NCBI GenBank assembly: GCA_022841745.1
Contig: JALHQW010000006.1
Span: 39,192-103,191 of the forward strand
Direction: 5' to 3'
DNA: 64,000 bases
Source: Saprospiraceae bacterium
GTDB lineage: Bacteria > Bacteroidota > Bacteroidia > Chitinophagales > Saprospiraceae
The notes under the pieces were generated by a model. The model was not told the origin of the DNA, did no database searches, and saw only the letters and a program-made list of their open reading frames with translations. The first letter of the stretch is position 1; each line of letters starts with the position of its first letter. The position numbers and the translations under genes are program-made. Below, piece by piece: positions 49,661 to 59,915 of the stretch.

Positions 49661-50329
49661 TTACCAATCTATCCCAATCTCTTTCCTGTTTTTTGGGATG
49701 AACAATAGATTAATCAATTTGGCGGTGATGCTTGGGGTATGGTAGCGCTCGGTTCCTGTCCAAACCATTACATCTTCTGACTTGGCGATTTGCATCTTCC
49801 ACTCCCGGTCATCACCGATAAGCGGTGCGTCACAGTGGACTGTACCCGCTTTGCCGTCAATGCTCCAAGCTCCAGTTCCAATCTTGTTCTGCATATAGCC
49901 ATAGTCATAGCTGCCATCGGGCTTGAACTTGAACCATGCGCCGGGGTTTGCACGTGATGCATCTCCGTCATTGATGCGACGAAGACCCTGTACGACCCAA
50001 TAATTGCTGCAAAGCACCCGAACGATACGTTCCTGTTGGGGCGTCTCTGGTTTTGGCGGAACGGGCACGGGCTTGTTCGGGTCTTCCTTGATGATGGGAT
50101 TCGGGCCAATGGCAGCACTGAGCGACGCAACGGGCTTATTGGCAATAGTCACTTCGCCAGTCAAGGAGTCAACTACTTGAACCTTGGTATTAATGCCATC
50201 TTCGTCAGGCTTTAGGTCGGTTGGCGGGGCCAATTCAGGAGATCCACCGATCTGCTCGATGGGCTTTTCATCTCTACACGAAAACAATAGCAGGCCCAAG
50301 GCCAAAAGCAAAAACAGGATTTTTTTCAT
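49661..50329 (-). CDS. Lipoprotein of unknown function
   Basis: 222 residues from the ATG at 50329. Lipobox LLLFSC puts the modified Cys at 18. A Pro/Lys-rich segment (PNKPVPVPPKPETPQQER) precedes a domain with CSNYWVVQGLRRIND and AWFKFKPDGSYDYGYMQNKI, reminiscent of lipocalin-like DUF families in Bacteroidota. The gene is flanked downstream by a hairpin. Confidence 0.7.
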   Translation of the reverse strand: MKKILFLLLALGLLLFSCRDEKPIEQIGGSPELAPPTDLKPDEDGINTKVQVVDSLTGEVTIANKPVASLSAAIGPNPIIKEDPNKPVPVPPKPETPQQERIVRVLCSNYWVVQGLRRINDGDASRANPGAWFKFKPDGSYDYGYMQNKIGTGAWSIDGKAGTVHCDAPLIGDDREWKMQIAKSEDVMVWTGTERYHTPSITAKLINLLFIPKNRKEIGIDW

Positions 50330-50724
50330 AACTCGGAATAAGTGAATGATGAATTTTAAATTTGCGAAACACTGGTATACAGCCATTAGCAAACCAAATG
50401 GGCTTAATTAATTTTAAATTTCACTAAAGGTTTACGCTTCAGTTTGCGCCGCAAAAATAGGTATGCCGTAAGTTTGACACATTACTGATTTTCCGCATTT
50501 ACAAAAATTAGGCCGGGATTATCATGGTTTCATTGTTTCATGGCTTCATGGTCAGTGGTCAGACATTAGAATTTAGGCATTATTTGACCCATAGGTGATT
50601 AATCAACATGTGTTTGCTAAAATCTAATGCCTATTTTCCTTTGTCCACTTACTTTTCATGGATGGAGGTGCATTCAACAATGAAACAATGAAGCCCTGAA
50701 ACAATGAAGCCATGAATCAATGAC
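50330..50724. other. Gene-free spacer with repeated TTCATGGC words
   Basis: About 395 bp with no gene. It contains CATTGTTTCATGGCTTCATG (50531-50550) and, 150 bp away, AACAATGAAGCCATGAATC, which are partly complementary, plus a repeated TTAGAATTTAGGCATTA/AATCTAATGCCTATT pair. It belongs to the repeat-word class seen at other junctions. Confidence 0.6.
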
Positions 50725-51417
50725 TCAATGCAACAACTGCGGCAACAGGTCGGTCACATTTTCCAACTGCATAAACCTTGGGTTGTCAATCGAAACTTCA
50801 ATATGCTCATGTGCCCATGTGGTATGGTAGGGAATATGGACGCCCCAACCTCCTATTTCCAGCACGGGCAACACATCTGATTTCAAGGAATTTCCAATCA
50901 TCAGGAACTCCGCAGGCTGGATGTCCAAATGCCTAAGGAGTTTTTGGTAATCTTTCACCTTTTTATCGCTCATGATTTCGATGTGGTGGAAAAAATGCTC
51001 CAGCCCTGATTTCAAAAGCTTGCGCTCTTGATCGAGCAGGTCACCTTTTGTCGCCACCACCAAACGGTATTTACCCTTCAAGGCTTCCAGTACGGCTGCT
51101 ACTCCTTCAAGCAGTTCAATGGGCTGGTTGAGCAATTCCTTGCCGTATTCGATGGTCTTCTCAATGATGATGGGGTTTGCCGTATTGTCTGAGACTCGCA
51201 GGACGGTCTCTATCATTGAAAGCATGAAGGCTTTGGCACCGTAGCCATAGAGTGCGAGATTTTGCATTTCCACCTTGAAAAGCTCCTGGGATACGGTATG
51301 GTGGGGCAGGTAGTCTTCCAAAAGCGCACAAAATTTTTGTTCAGTTGCCTGATAATGAGGCTCATTCACCCAAAGCGTATCATCAGCATCGAAGGCAATC
51401 ACTTTTAGGTTTTCCAT
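50725..51417 (-). CDS. HAD-family hydrolase
   Basis: 230 residues. DADDTLW (D10 and D12) is the nucleophile/acid motif I, VVATKG the motif II and GNSLKSDVLPVLEIGG the motif III/IV region. The cap (about 20-95) is a small helical bundle, as in YjjG/phosphoglycolate-type phosphatases. The substrate is unknown. Confidence 0.9.
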   Translation of the reverse strand: MENLKVIAFDADDTLWVNEPHYQATEQKFCALLEDYLPHHTVSQELFKVEMQNLALYGYGAKAFMLSMIETVLRVSDNTANPIIIEKTIEYGKELLNQPIELLEGVAAVLEALKGKYRLVVATKGDLLDQERKLLKSGLEHFFHHIEIMSDKKVKDYQKLLRHLDIQPAEFLMIGNSLKSDVLPVLEIGGWGVHIPYHTTWAHEHIEVSIDNPRFMQLENVTDLLPQLLH

Positions 51418-51618
51418 ATCACAATAAATAGGTTAAGCAACGGGCGTAAAACAAGGTAGCTGAATTTTTACCCACGTTTCATATTTACTAAATCACGAGT
51501 AACACTGAGATTTCTCAATACATTTCGCTTATGCGGCGATTAGATTTGAGGAAATTCAAACTGAGGCGCAAACATACCGCAAACCGTTTTTATCATTGTG
51601 CCACAAACCAACCTTGTC

Positions 51619-52410
51619 ATGAGTTATTTTGCTAACAAAACCGTTTGGGTAACCGGTGCTTCTTCTGGCATAGGTGAAGCATTGGCCTACGAACTCGCCA
51701 AAGCAGGTGCCCGGCTAATCCTATCTGCGAGGAACGAAGCTGAGTTACAAAGAGTAGCCCAAGCTTGTGGCCGTCCCGACACCCTCATCCAAACGCTCGA
51801 CCTCGGTAATCACGAGTCGTTACGAGGCGTCGTGGAACAGGTGCTATCCAAAGTCGGGCAAGTGGATATTTTGGTCAACAACGGCGGAATCTCCCAGCGT
51901 TCATTGGCCAAGGACACCAATTTTGAGGTGGACAAAAAACTGATAAACGTCAACCTGCTCGGCACTATCTGCATGACCAAAGCTTTGCTCCCACACTTCT
52001 TGCAGCGGAAAGCGGGGCATTTTGTAGTGATAACCAGCCTGACGGGAAAATTTGGTACCCCGCTGCGGTCTTCGTACGCTGCTGCAAAACACGGCTTGCA
52101 TGGCTTCTTCGATTCACTCCGGGCTGAGGTTTGGCGGGAGAACGTTCAGGTAACGCTGGTTTGCCCAGGCTTCATCACTACTCATGTCAGCATAAACGCA
52201 CTAACAGGGGATGGTTCTCCACAAGGAGCCATGGACAATGCGACCCGTGCCGGAAAAAGCCCCGCTGAATTGGCGAAAGCCATCCTGAAAGCAGTGGAAA
52301 GTGGGAAATATGAATTGGCGTTCGGTGGCAGGGAGTTGTTGGGGCTTTATGTAAAGCGTTTCTTCCCAAGGATTTTTACGAATATGCTAAAAACAGCCAA
52401 GGTTACCTAA
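51619..52410 (+). CDS. Short-chain dehydrogenase/reductase
   Basis: 263 residues from the ATG at 51619; a GTG at 51598 is a less likely start. TGASSGIG at 12-19, NNGG in place of NNAG, the catalytic Ser in TSLTGKFG and YAAAK give a full active site. The domain order suggests the DHRS7-like/fatty-acid-type subfamily. It converges on the coiled-coil gene with a palindromic junction. Confidence 0.92.
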   Translation: MSYFANKTVWVTGASSGIGEALAYELAKAGARLILSARNEAELQRVAQACGRPDTLIQTLDLGNHESLRGVVEQVLSKVGQVDILVNNGGISQRSLAKDTNFEVDKKLINVNLLGTICMTKALLPHFLQRKAGHFVVITSLTGKFGTPLRSSYAAAKHGLHGFFDSLRAEVWRENVQVTLVCPGFITTHVSINALTGDGSPQGAMDNATRAGKSPAELAKAILKAVESGKYELAFGGRELLGLYVKRFFPRIFTNMLKTAKVT

Positions 52411-52486
52411 GGTATGGAGGTATGAGGTATGGAGGTATGGAGGTATGACGGTGCCAACATACCTCCATACCTCATACCTCCACACC
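52411..52486. terminator. 29-bp repeat-word hairpin at a convergent junction
   Basis: The arms 52411-52439 and 52458-52486 are complementary with one mismatch, and are themselves tandem GGTATGGAGG words. It ends directly at the stop codon of the minus-strand gene. The SDR stop is immediately before. Confidence 0.85.
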
Positions 52487-55400
52487 TCAATTCCCTCCTT
52501 TCTTTTTGGCCAGATCTTCTTCCAATTTCTTGATTTGTGCTTCGAGTTCAACCTTGCGTTGCTCAAGCGCAGCAACCTGCTTTTTTTCGGCTTCCAAAAG
52601 CTTTTTTTCAGCGTCAATTTGAACAGCTACATCTTCTTTCACTTTCGTGATTTGCTCGGTGGCCTGCTGCTTGGCAGCAAAAGTGGCATCAGCAGCATCT
52701 TGTTTGGCCTTGCTTATTTCATCTAATGATTGTTTCCTTGCTTGTTCTGCTTCAGCGTTGTACTGGGCCCTCTTACCATTTGTCTCTTTTAGAATCGCAG
52801 CAATATCGTCCTTGGCTTGCTGTCGGGCAGCATCTATATCAGCTTTGTTTTTTGCGTCGGACTCAGCCACTTGCTTGGATTGTTGCTGAATCATAGCGTT
52901 TGCTTGTTGCTGGGCCTGGGTAATCTGTTTTTGAGCAGTTGCCTCAGCCTCTGCAATCTGAGCGTTCAGTTCATTCAATTTTTGTTGTTTTTCTTGCTGT
53001 GCTTGGGCAATAGCTTCTTGCGCTTGCTTTTGCGTAGCAGCCACCTCTTTGGCGGCGGTCTCTTTGGCAGTGGCAATCCGTTCAGCAGCATCCTTGCGGG
53101 CGTTGAGCACTTCAAGGGCAGATGCTTCTTTTTGTTTGGCCGATGCTTCCCTTGCGGTTTTAACTTCATTGGCCGACTGCTCCTTGGCAAAGGCGATTTC
53201 CCGTGCCGATGCCTCCCTTGCAGTTGAAACTTCACCAGCCAATTTTTGGCGCTCGGTGGCGGCGTTTTCACGAGCCAAGCGCACCGCCTCCGCCTCTTCT
53301 TGCCTTATCTTGGAGATATTTTCAGTTGCATTCCGCTTGGCTTCTGCCACCTCGTTGGCCGATTTTTGCTGGGCCAGCGCTGTCTGTTCTTTGGCAGTGG
53401 CTATGTCCTTTGCAGCCTTTTCCTGAGCAGCAGCGACTTCCGCAGCCGCTTTGTCACGGGCGGCACCTACTTCTGCGGCGGTCATTTGTTTTGCCTGTTT
53501 TTCCCGCTCTTTGGCATCTTGCACCGACTTGGCCGCTTCTTCCTGGATTTGCTTGATGCGGTCTTGGGCAGTGGTTTGCGCCGAAGCTACATCGCTAGCA
53601 TAGTCTTTTTTGGCGTCATCAGAGCGTTTTTGGGCGTCCTGTACTTGTTGAGCTGCTGTTTTTTGGGCATTGTTGATTTCCGAAGAGGCCCGTTCCTTTG
53701 CAGCGGCTACCTCTTGTGCAGCCTGTTGCTTGATCTTATCCTCATTCGCCTTTGCAGCTTCTATGGCGGCAGCCACTTCTTGCTGAATCTTGGCAAGTTC
53801 TGCTTCTGCTATCTTTCGGGCAGCCGCTATTTCATCGGCAATCTTTTGCTTTTCTGCATTGGCCCTTGCATGGGCGGCAGCAACTTGTTCGGCCTCCTGT
53901 TTTGAAATTTCTTGCACCTTTCGGGCAGTTTCTTCCTTGGCCAATTTGATGGCTTCTGCCGATTTTTGCTTTTCTACCGCCGCAACTTCCCTCGCTGCCG
54001 CAATCTCAACAGCAGCAGCTTGCTTCGTCTTGGCGATTTCTTCTGCGGAACGGGTCTTTTCCTCAGCTACCTGCATTTGGGTTTGTTGGATCTCGTCTGC
54101 CGCCTTCTTTTTTGCAGCCGAGACCTCCAAGGCTGCAGTTTCCTTTTGCCGGGCCATGTTCTCCTGCATATTGGCTAGGTCGGTGGCGTTTTGTTCCAAA
54201 ATTTTCGATTTCTCCTCAGCCGCTTTTCGCCTGCTTTCGGCTACTTCAAACGCTATTTTCTCCTTCTCAATCACGGCATTTTCACGAGCCCTTGCTACCT
54301 CGGCGGCGGCATTTTCCTTGGTCTTTAGAATCTCCTCGGAGGCCGTACGTTTTGTCGTGACGACATCATCGGTGGTTCGTTCCCGCTCTAACTTGGCTTG
54401 TGTCCTTGCAGTTTCCACCACCTTGGCATTTTCCTCCCGAATCCTCAGCATCTCTGCCGCTGAGGTTTCCTTGGCGGAGGCGATTTCATCTGCATATTGG
54501 AGCTTGGCCATTTCCATGGCCTCCTTAGTTTTGCGAATCTCCTCCGCAGCGGCAGCCCTTGCGGCGGCTACCTGCTCAGCAGCTTCTAATTTTGATTTTT
54601 GGATTTCTTCGCTGGCACGTTGGCGGGCCTGCACGACATCTGAGCTGATTTTCTCTATTTCTCCTGAAGCTTTTTCTCTTGTAGCCACAACTGCCGAGGC
54701 ACTTTCTTTTTGCGCAGCAGCAACCTCTTCCTGTGAGCGCCTTCTTGCTTCCAATACTTCTTGTGCGTATTTGGTTTTTTCAGCTTGTGCAATTTCACGG
54801 ACTTGCGCCATTTCACCCTGAATCTGTGACTTATACTTTTCGAGGCGGTCATTTTCAGCAGCAATTTCTTGCCTAATGCGTTCCTTGGTCCGACGAAGCT
54901 CCTCGTAAAGGTCTGCCAGTTCCTGGTCGTTCAAGAGGCTGATGTCAGTTACCCTTTTCACTTGACCACTTGCCCCTGTTTGGGAAATTGGGCCTCCAGT
55001 ATTTGTTTTACTGATGGGGTCGCCTCCTCCTACTTGGCGTTCATTTCCCATCAACGGCTTGTCATTGACAAGGTCCTTGTTCAATTTTTGATAAAAACAA
55101 CTTGCCAAGCCCTGAAATTCCGATTGCCGGTTGGTGATCACCGTAAACTTGAGCATTTGATTTTTCACATTGTTCTTGATGAACATGGTGGTTATTACGC
55201 TTTCAGAGAACCATTGGATAGAAGCCAGGTCAAGGGCAATGGTGTTTTGGTGGGTCGGCGTGCCGCCGTCTTTAGACATTTCCCCCATTTCGACAAAGCG
55301 GAAGCTGCGGCGGATGTTCTTGTCATCTATAAAAATAAGTTCGTCGTTTTGGTTGAAGATCTCGCCGCCCTTGGAATAAACACGTGCAAAAATGCCACTT

Positions 55401-55597
55401 CGTTCATTCCGAAAATCCAGGCTATAGGTATAAGTGCCACGGACAATGATCACTTCAGGAATCGTCTTGAGCAGTTGGGTTCCTGCCACTACTTTATCTT
55501 CTACTAATTTAGCCTCACAATTTTGCGCGTAGAGGAATGAAGCTGAAACTAGAAGGATTGCCGTTAATAGGGCGGCTTTGAAATGCTGCATAGTCAT
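52487..55597 (-). CDS. Large secreted protein with a hendecad coiled-coil
   Basis: 1036 residues from the ATG at 55597 (an ATG at 55591 is near). A signal peptide (to about SFLYAQ) precedes a globular domain (about 30-215) unlike any I recognise. Residues from about 235 to the end are Ala/Glu/Lys/Gln-rich helix with 11-residue periodicity (AAAKERASSEI, NNAQKTAAQQV, QDAQKRSDDAK). Hendecads give a straight or right-handed coil, as in LEA proteins. If one continuous helix, it would be over 100 nm long. It is probably a periplasmic or envelope-spanning fibre. Confidence 0.85.
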   Translation of the reverse strand: MTMQHFKAALLTAILLVSASFLYAQNCEAKLVEDKVVAGTQLLKTIPEVIIVRGTYTYSLDFRNERSGIFARVYSKGGEIFNQNDELIFIDDKNIRRSFRFVEMGEMSKDGGTPTHQNTIALDLASIQWFSESVITTMFIKNNVKNQMLKFTVITNRQSEFQGLASCFYQKLNKDLVNDKPLMGNERQVGGGDPISKTNTGGPISQTGASGQVKRVTDISLLNDQELADLYEELRRTKERIRQEIAAENDRLEKYKSQIQGEMAQVREIAQAEKTKYAQEVLEARRRSQEEVAAAQKESASAVVATREKASGEIEKISSDVVQARQRASEEIQKSKLEAAEQVAAARAAAAEEIRKTKEAMEMAKLQYADEIASAKETSAAEMLRIREENAKVVETARTQAKLERERTTDDVVTTKRTASEEILKTKENAAAEVARARENAVIEKEKIAFEVAESRRKAAEEKSKILEQNATDLANMQENMARQKETAALEVSAAKKKAADEIQQTQMQVAEEKTRSAEEIAKTKQAAAVEIAAAREVAAVEKQKSAEAIKLAKEETARKVQEISKQEAEQVAAAHARANAEKQKIADEIAAARKIAEAELAKIQQEVAAAIEAAKANEDKIKQQAAQEVAAAKERASSEINNAQKTAAQQVQDAQKRSDDAKKDYASDVASAQTTAQDRIKQIQEEAAKSVQDAKEREKQAKQMTAAEVGAARDKAAAEVAAAQEKAAKDIATAKEQTALAQQKSANEVAEAKRNATENISKIRQEEAEAVRLARENAATERQKLAGEVSTAREASAREIAFAKEQSANEVKTAREASAKQKEASALEVLNARKDAAERIATAKETAAKEVAATQKQAQEAIAQAQQEKQQKLNELNAQIAEAEATAQKQITQAQQQANAMIQQQSKQVAESDAKNKADIDAARQQAKDDIAAILKETNGKRAQYNAEAEQARKQSLDEISKAKQDAADATFAAKQQATEQITKVKEDVAVQIDAEKKLLEAEKKQVAALEQRKVELEAQIKKLEEDLAKKKGGN

Positions 55598-55855
55598 TTT
55601 ATTTACAAACCAAGGTAAACAAGTCATTGGAATTTAGAACGGAATCCCGCTTTTTTTTATTTGCCACCCTCAAAATCTGGGACAGTATCACCATAAACTG
55701 AAGCTGCAAGAATTCGGACAAGGTTATTTTTAAGGGGAAAATCACAACTCACCGTGAAAAACAACTCAAAAATCTGGGAGGAGGTAAGAAAATGAATTTC
55801 CCCACCCTCTTCCAATATCTTCCTAAAAAGTTGTGAAGCTGATGATCTGAAAACA

Positions 55856-56233
55856 TCAGCCTTGATTTTGATAGGCTACCAAACCAGCCAGCAGCATTTT
55901 GGCGGCTGCGGGATTGGTGGCGAGCGGCACGTTATAGACATCGCATAAGCGCATCAGCATCTGCACGTCTGGCTCGTGGGGATGTTTGCCCAAGGGGTCA
56001 CGAAAAAAAATGACCCCATCGAGCTTGCCTTCTGCTACCATTGCACCAATCTGCGCATCGCCTCCCCTTGGCCCGGATAGCAGCCGCTCCACGTCAATGC
56101 CAGCACTTTCAATATGGCCTCCAGTAGTGCCCGTGGCATATAGGGTGGCTCCGGCCAACACTTCCCTGTTCTGTAGCACAAAGGCGACCATTTCGGGTTT
56201 TTTCCCATCGTGTGCAATCAGTGCAAGTTTCAT
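55856..56233 (-). CDS. mgsA: Methylglyoxal synthase
   Basis: 125 residues. LIAHDGKK opens the protein; [12 protein letters not shown] (D59, the presumed base) and [17 protein letters not shown] with D79, H84 and H86 form the phosphate- and enediol-binding site. It converts dihydroxyacetone phosphate to methylglyoxal, a glycolytic overflow bypass, in the cytoplasm. It is shorter than E. coli MgsA (152), as is usual for this group. It stands alone. Confidence 0.95.
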   Translation of the reverse strand: MKLALIAHDGKKPEMVAFVLQNREVLAGATLYATGTTGGHIESAGIDVERLLSGPRGGDAQIGAMVAEGKLDGVIFFRDPLGKHPHEPDVQMLMRLCDVYNVPLATNPAAAKMLLAGLVAYQNQG

Positions 56234-56623
56234 TTACGTTGTATAAACTGAAGGCAGCTACTTTGTAGGACGGAGCCAAGAATGAAAAAATAATTTCCCC
56301 CTCCTCCAATACCCAACCAAATAGTTACAAATGAAGAATTTGAGAAAAATGGGCAAGTCTCCAAAACCTTTCTAAGGCGGTAGCAAAGAATTTTGTTCGA
56401 AGGCTTGACTCTTGATTTTTTTTGTTGCAACTTGCAGAGCAATAAGTTGAGACCAGCAAAGCTAATTTCTAAGCAATGATTTTGGTCACAATTACCAAAT
56501 TTTTCCTCCCTTTTTATCGAACATCCGTAACCCAATCCATGTTGGCACGTCTAAACATTCACTACAGGCAATCATTGTGAATTAGAATTCATGTGAACTG
56601 CCGAAAAACCATTGCGTAAGCCC
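56234..56623. other. Divergent-promoter spacer, about 390 bp
   Basis: It separates mgsA from a small plus-strand gene. A+T-rich, no gene or strong hairpin recognised, and no match to the shared promoter. Confidence 0.5.
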
Positions 56624-56803
56624 ATGAAGAAGTTTATAGAACTTATCCGGACGAAAGAGCGGGAAGAAAAATCCATTCCCAACAACAAAAAAACAAGCTT
56701 GAAAGAGGAAAAACCACCCATCCAGGTTCAAGCTCCTAACCACGCCAATCACCAGCAAAACGACCTGTTCTGGGACGATTACAGCGATATTGGCTATTGT
56801 TAA
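56624..56803 (+). CDS. Small hydrophilic protein
   Basis: 59 residues from the ATG at 56624 (MKKFIELIRTKEREEK). Lys/Glu-rich first half, Gln/Asn/His-rich second half ending DDYSDIGYC. No family. It is possible rather than certain as a gene; a hairpin (56838-56857) follows it. Confidence 0.45.
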   Translation: MKKFIELIRTKEREEKSIPNNKKTSLKEEKPPIQVQAPNHANHQQNDLFWDDYSDIGYC

Positions 56804-56837
56804 ACCGTTTTTTCATTTTTTTCGATCCTACACTTTT

Positions 56838-56857
56838 CGTCAGCCATGTTGCTGACG
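56838..56857. terminator. 7-bp hairpin between convergent genes
   Basis: CGTCAGC (56838-56844) and GCTGACG (56851-56857) with a 6-nt loop, just before the DUF4153 stop. T-rich stretches on its left could serve the minus strand. Confidence 0.55.
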
Positions 56858-56858
56858 C

Positions 56859-58652
56859 TCAGTCCTTATTTCGTAGCAATACTTGCCCGCTGTATTCCTT
56901 CAGTTGCATTGGCTCGCTATTTAGGTAAGAGAGGTTTGTTGGATGGAACAACGCTTCCCTACCCTGCCCACTGACCCGGTATAATGCCACCGAGTCTGGT
57001 TGTTCGCTGTAATTGCAAGCACCTCGGTCTTTCAACAGCTTCATAAACGGCTGAAAATCAAAGCTGTCTTTCGCCTCGCCAGCCACATAATACTGCATAC
57101 CATTGCCAGACTTTGAAATTGCAAACCCAGTAAAGGCAGCGTTGGGCTGGTCCCAACCCGAAGCATAAACCTGATATGCAAGCTCAAACCCTCTGGCATC
57201 CAGTTCCCTTTGGTTTTCCTCTCTAAACGTCACATAACATTGGTTTGCGCTTGCGGTGGCACTCACTGCACCTAACTGAGTGAGCAGCTTTTCGGTCGCC
57301 TGCCAGTCGGGCACCGAGTCTTTCGGGAGGCCAAGCATGGGTGCAATATCCTCAAAGCAGTCGTTCCTGCTTAGGTATTCAATACCGCCCCTTATCTGTT
57401 CCACTTCCATTAGTGAAATCGAATCAACAGTGGGTACGATTTTTCCGTCTTTCAGCATATTGTTCTTTTCCAAAACAGCTAATAGCCTGCTTTTTTGGCT
57501 GCGCTCCGAAGCCCTGAACGCACTAAATGGCCCAACCACCGTCAGCAAAGAAAATAGGGCCAGGCTGATTGGGATAAACTTGATATTGTCTTTTTTGGAA
57601 ATGATGAAATACAGAGACATAATAAGTAACCACACCCCTGAAATGGCTACTACATAGCGGGCCTCCGTAATGCCGTAGTCGCTGATGCGACGGCCAATGG
57701 CTACGAAAAGCAGCACCACCATCGGTAGCAGCACAAAGAAAAACCACTTCCTATAAGCCTTTACCAATTGACTGTCATCGTATTTAACGAGCTGGTAGTT
57801 GAGCAGGTATGTGAAAATGCCGGCCACCGAGAAGCCCAGCACCAACTTGCCGACCCAACCTTGCGGCAGTTCCCAAGTCACCAATATTTTGGTGGAAAAG
57901 GCATAAAGGATGAGGAAATAAATGATGGCAATGGGGATTAGGATGAACTTCGTTAGGTTCTTAAATGGGGTTGTGTAAGGCGTCCCCATCAACCCAACCG
58001 TTTGATTATCAACAGCTTCTGCTGAGAAATCAAACTGCTTGGGGAAATGTGACAAGAAATAGCTTGTGTTGAAGACCCCAGCAAGGAGGAAGAACAAATG
58101 CCCATATATCTTTTCGTCAATGTCAAGGTTGAAAAGCTCATCTACGGCTAAAATGGCAATGGAAAGCCCTGCAAAAATGACCCCACTGTAAAACGCCCCT
58201 ACCACAAAATTGCCGAATAGCCGTTTATTGTATTCCCAAAAATCCTCGACCGACGAGTTGTCCAAGTACGGGATGAAAGCCACACCGAGGTGGGCCGCAA
58301 GGTTCAGGCCGATAAAACGAACCGCCGTGTTCTCGTTGTCAAAATCCAGTGATTGCAAGGAAAAATAATACAGGATGACCAACCCAAGTGCTACGAAGTG
58401 GGGCACTATCAGCCTCGGCATCTTCAACTGCCATTTCTCTGCGACCAAGGCTGCACATAGGAAGCTCGAAAGGCCAAGCGAACAGGTTAGCGACAATTTG
58501 CCAAATTCTTCTTGTGCTAATTGATGATAGTCGGCTTCCAGGAGGACCATCATGGTAATCGTACCAAGGATGGCAGCCAACATGGCCAAGGGGAACCGCT
58601 TCAGCACATCCACCAATGCGCTTGCGAGGTAGGGAATGGATGGAAGTTTCAT
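56859..58652 (-). CDS. DUF4153 membrane protein
   Basis: 597 residues with about twelve membrane segments in the first 380, followed by a soluble C-terminal domain (about 420-590). DUF4153 is an uncharacterised Bacteroidota/Firmicutes family; the helix order and the large C-terminal soluble part fit. No catalytic motif is seen. Confidence 0.8.
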   Translation of the reverse strand: MKLPSIPYLASALVDVLKRFPLAMLAAILGTITMMVLLEADYHQLAQEEFGKLSLTCSLGLSSFLCAALVAEKWQLKMPRLIVPHFVALGLVILYYFSLQSLDFDNENTAVRFIGLNLAAHLGVAFIPYLDNSSVEDFWEYNKRLFGNFVVGAFYSGVIFAGLSIAILAVDELFNLDIDEKIYGHLFFLLAGVFNTSYFLSHFPKQFDFSAEAVDNQTVGLMGTPYTTPFKNLTKFILIPIAIIYFLILYAFSTKILVTWELPQGWVGKLVLGFSVAGIFTYLLNYQLVKYDDSQLVKAYRKWFFFVLLPMVVLLFVAIGRRISDYGITEARYVVAISGVWLLIMSLYFIISKKDNIKFIPISLALFSLLTVVGPFSAFRASERSQKSRLLAVLEKNNMLKDGKIVPTVDSISLMEVEQIRGGIEYLSRNDCFEDIAPMLGLPKDSVPDWQATEKLLTQLGAVSATASANQCYVTFREENQRELDARGFELAYQVYASGWDQPNAAFTGFAISKSGNGMQYYVAGEAKDSFDFQPFMKLLKDRGACNYSEQPDSVALYRVSGQGREALFHPTNLSYLNSEPMQLKEYSGQVLLRNKD

Positions 58653-58835
58653 TTGATGATTTTACGTAAACAGCTATTATGGGGCCGGAAAGTTACGCAG
58701 GTTTTGGACTTATCCTAAAGCAATGGTTTTCAAACACATGGAAAGCAACAGCAAGCAAATTGCCCGATATTGTACAGGAATGGTATTTTTGCGCCCATTG
58801 CCCCCGAATCATCCAAAAATCTGCCATAAACAAAC

Positions 58836-59915
58836 ATGAGACAACTTCTTACCAGCTTTTGCCTGTTTTCACTTGCCTTGGCCCTCGGCGCTCAAAGCGA
58901 CACCACCATTTATAAGATAGTGGATGAAGCTGCAAGGTTCCCCGGCTGCGAGTCGCTCGACACGACGATTGATGTGAAAAACCTTTGCGCACAACGGTCT
59001 TTGCTGCTTTTTTTCAACCAGAACATCAGCTACCCGCTCCAAGCCCGTGACCAGAACATTGAAGGCACGGTAGCCCTGTCCTTTGTGGTGGAAAAAGATG
59101 GCACCATTTCCAATCCAAAAGTCGTGAAAGACATAGGCGCCGGCTGCGGGGAGGAGGCCCTGCGGGTGGCTTCTGGCATGAACGAGGCCCTAAAACAAGC
59201 TAAGCTCGCTTGGACACCCGGCAAGATGAAAGGCAAACCCGTGCGTACCCAAGTGAACGTGCCCATCAAGTTCAAACTGACCGAACCCGATGATTTCGTG
59301 ATGATCGGCAGGGACTCGGTTTGGATTACCGTTGACGACTCGCTGACCTACACACCCGGTCAAGCTGCCCTGGAGCAATTTTTTACAAAGCACCTGAAAT
59401 ACCCTGAGCGCTTCAAGGATAGCTGCATCATCGGCACCATGGACATGACGCTGCTCGCCCGACCTGATGGCAGCGTATTTGTCCTCGACCTTAGCGACTA
59501 CTGGAACCTCGGCAATGATTTCCGCTGGGAAGCCGTCAAAACAGCCACGGCCACGTGGGGCCAATGGCAACCCGCCACCCGCAAAGGCCGCCAAGTGCCT
59601 TCCTCCGTGGAGTTAACCGTGAAATTCAGCCCAGAAGCGGGTAAATGCCCACAAGCTGTCGCCAAATATGAAAATGCCGTCAAGCTGGCCGAAGAAGGCA
59701 GCGCCCTTTACAACGAGGGCAAGCATGAAGCGGGTGTAGCAAAACTGACCGAGGCTTTGGCGCTTTTTCCCAGCAACGCCAATTTCCTTTACCTCCGAGG
59801 ACAGGCCTATATGAACATGGACCGCATGACCGAGGCTTGCGCCGACTTTAAGAAAGTTCAGACCACCGTTTACCTGGAAATTGTGGAAAAGCTTGTGCCG
59901 CTAATTTGTAAGTGA
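58836..59915 (+). CDS. TonB C-terminal-domain protein with TPR tail
   Basis: 359 residues. The signal peptide ends near ALGAQS. Two TonB_C-like domains are visible (about 63-145, NISYPLQARDQNIEG; about 190-280, HLKYPERFKDSCIIGTMD), then a TPR-type helical pair (about 292-350, ALYNEGKHEAGVAKLTEALA and NFLYLRGQAYMNMDRMTEAC). There is no transmembrane helix beyond the signal, so it is probably periplasmic rather than a TonB anchor. Confidence 0.85.
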   Translation: MRQLLTSFCLFSLALALGAQSDTTIYKIVDEAARFPGCESLDTTIDVKNLCAQRSLLLFFNQNISYPLQARDQNIEGTVALSFVVEKDGTISNPKVVKDIGAGCGEEALRVASGMNEALKQAKLAWTPGKMKGKPVRTQVNVPIKFKLTEPDDFVMIGRDSVWITVDDSLTYTPGQAALEQFFTKHLKYPERFKDSCIIGTMDMTLLARPDGSVFVLDLSDYWNLGNDFRWEAVKTATATWGQWQPATRKGRQVPSSVELTVKFSPEAGKCPQAVAKYENAVKLAEEGSALYNEGKHEAGVAKLTEALALFPSNANFLYLRGQAYMNMDRMTEACADFKKVQTTVYLEIVEKLVPLICK

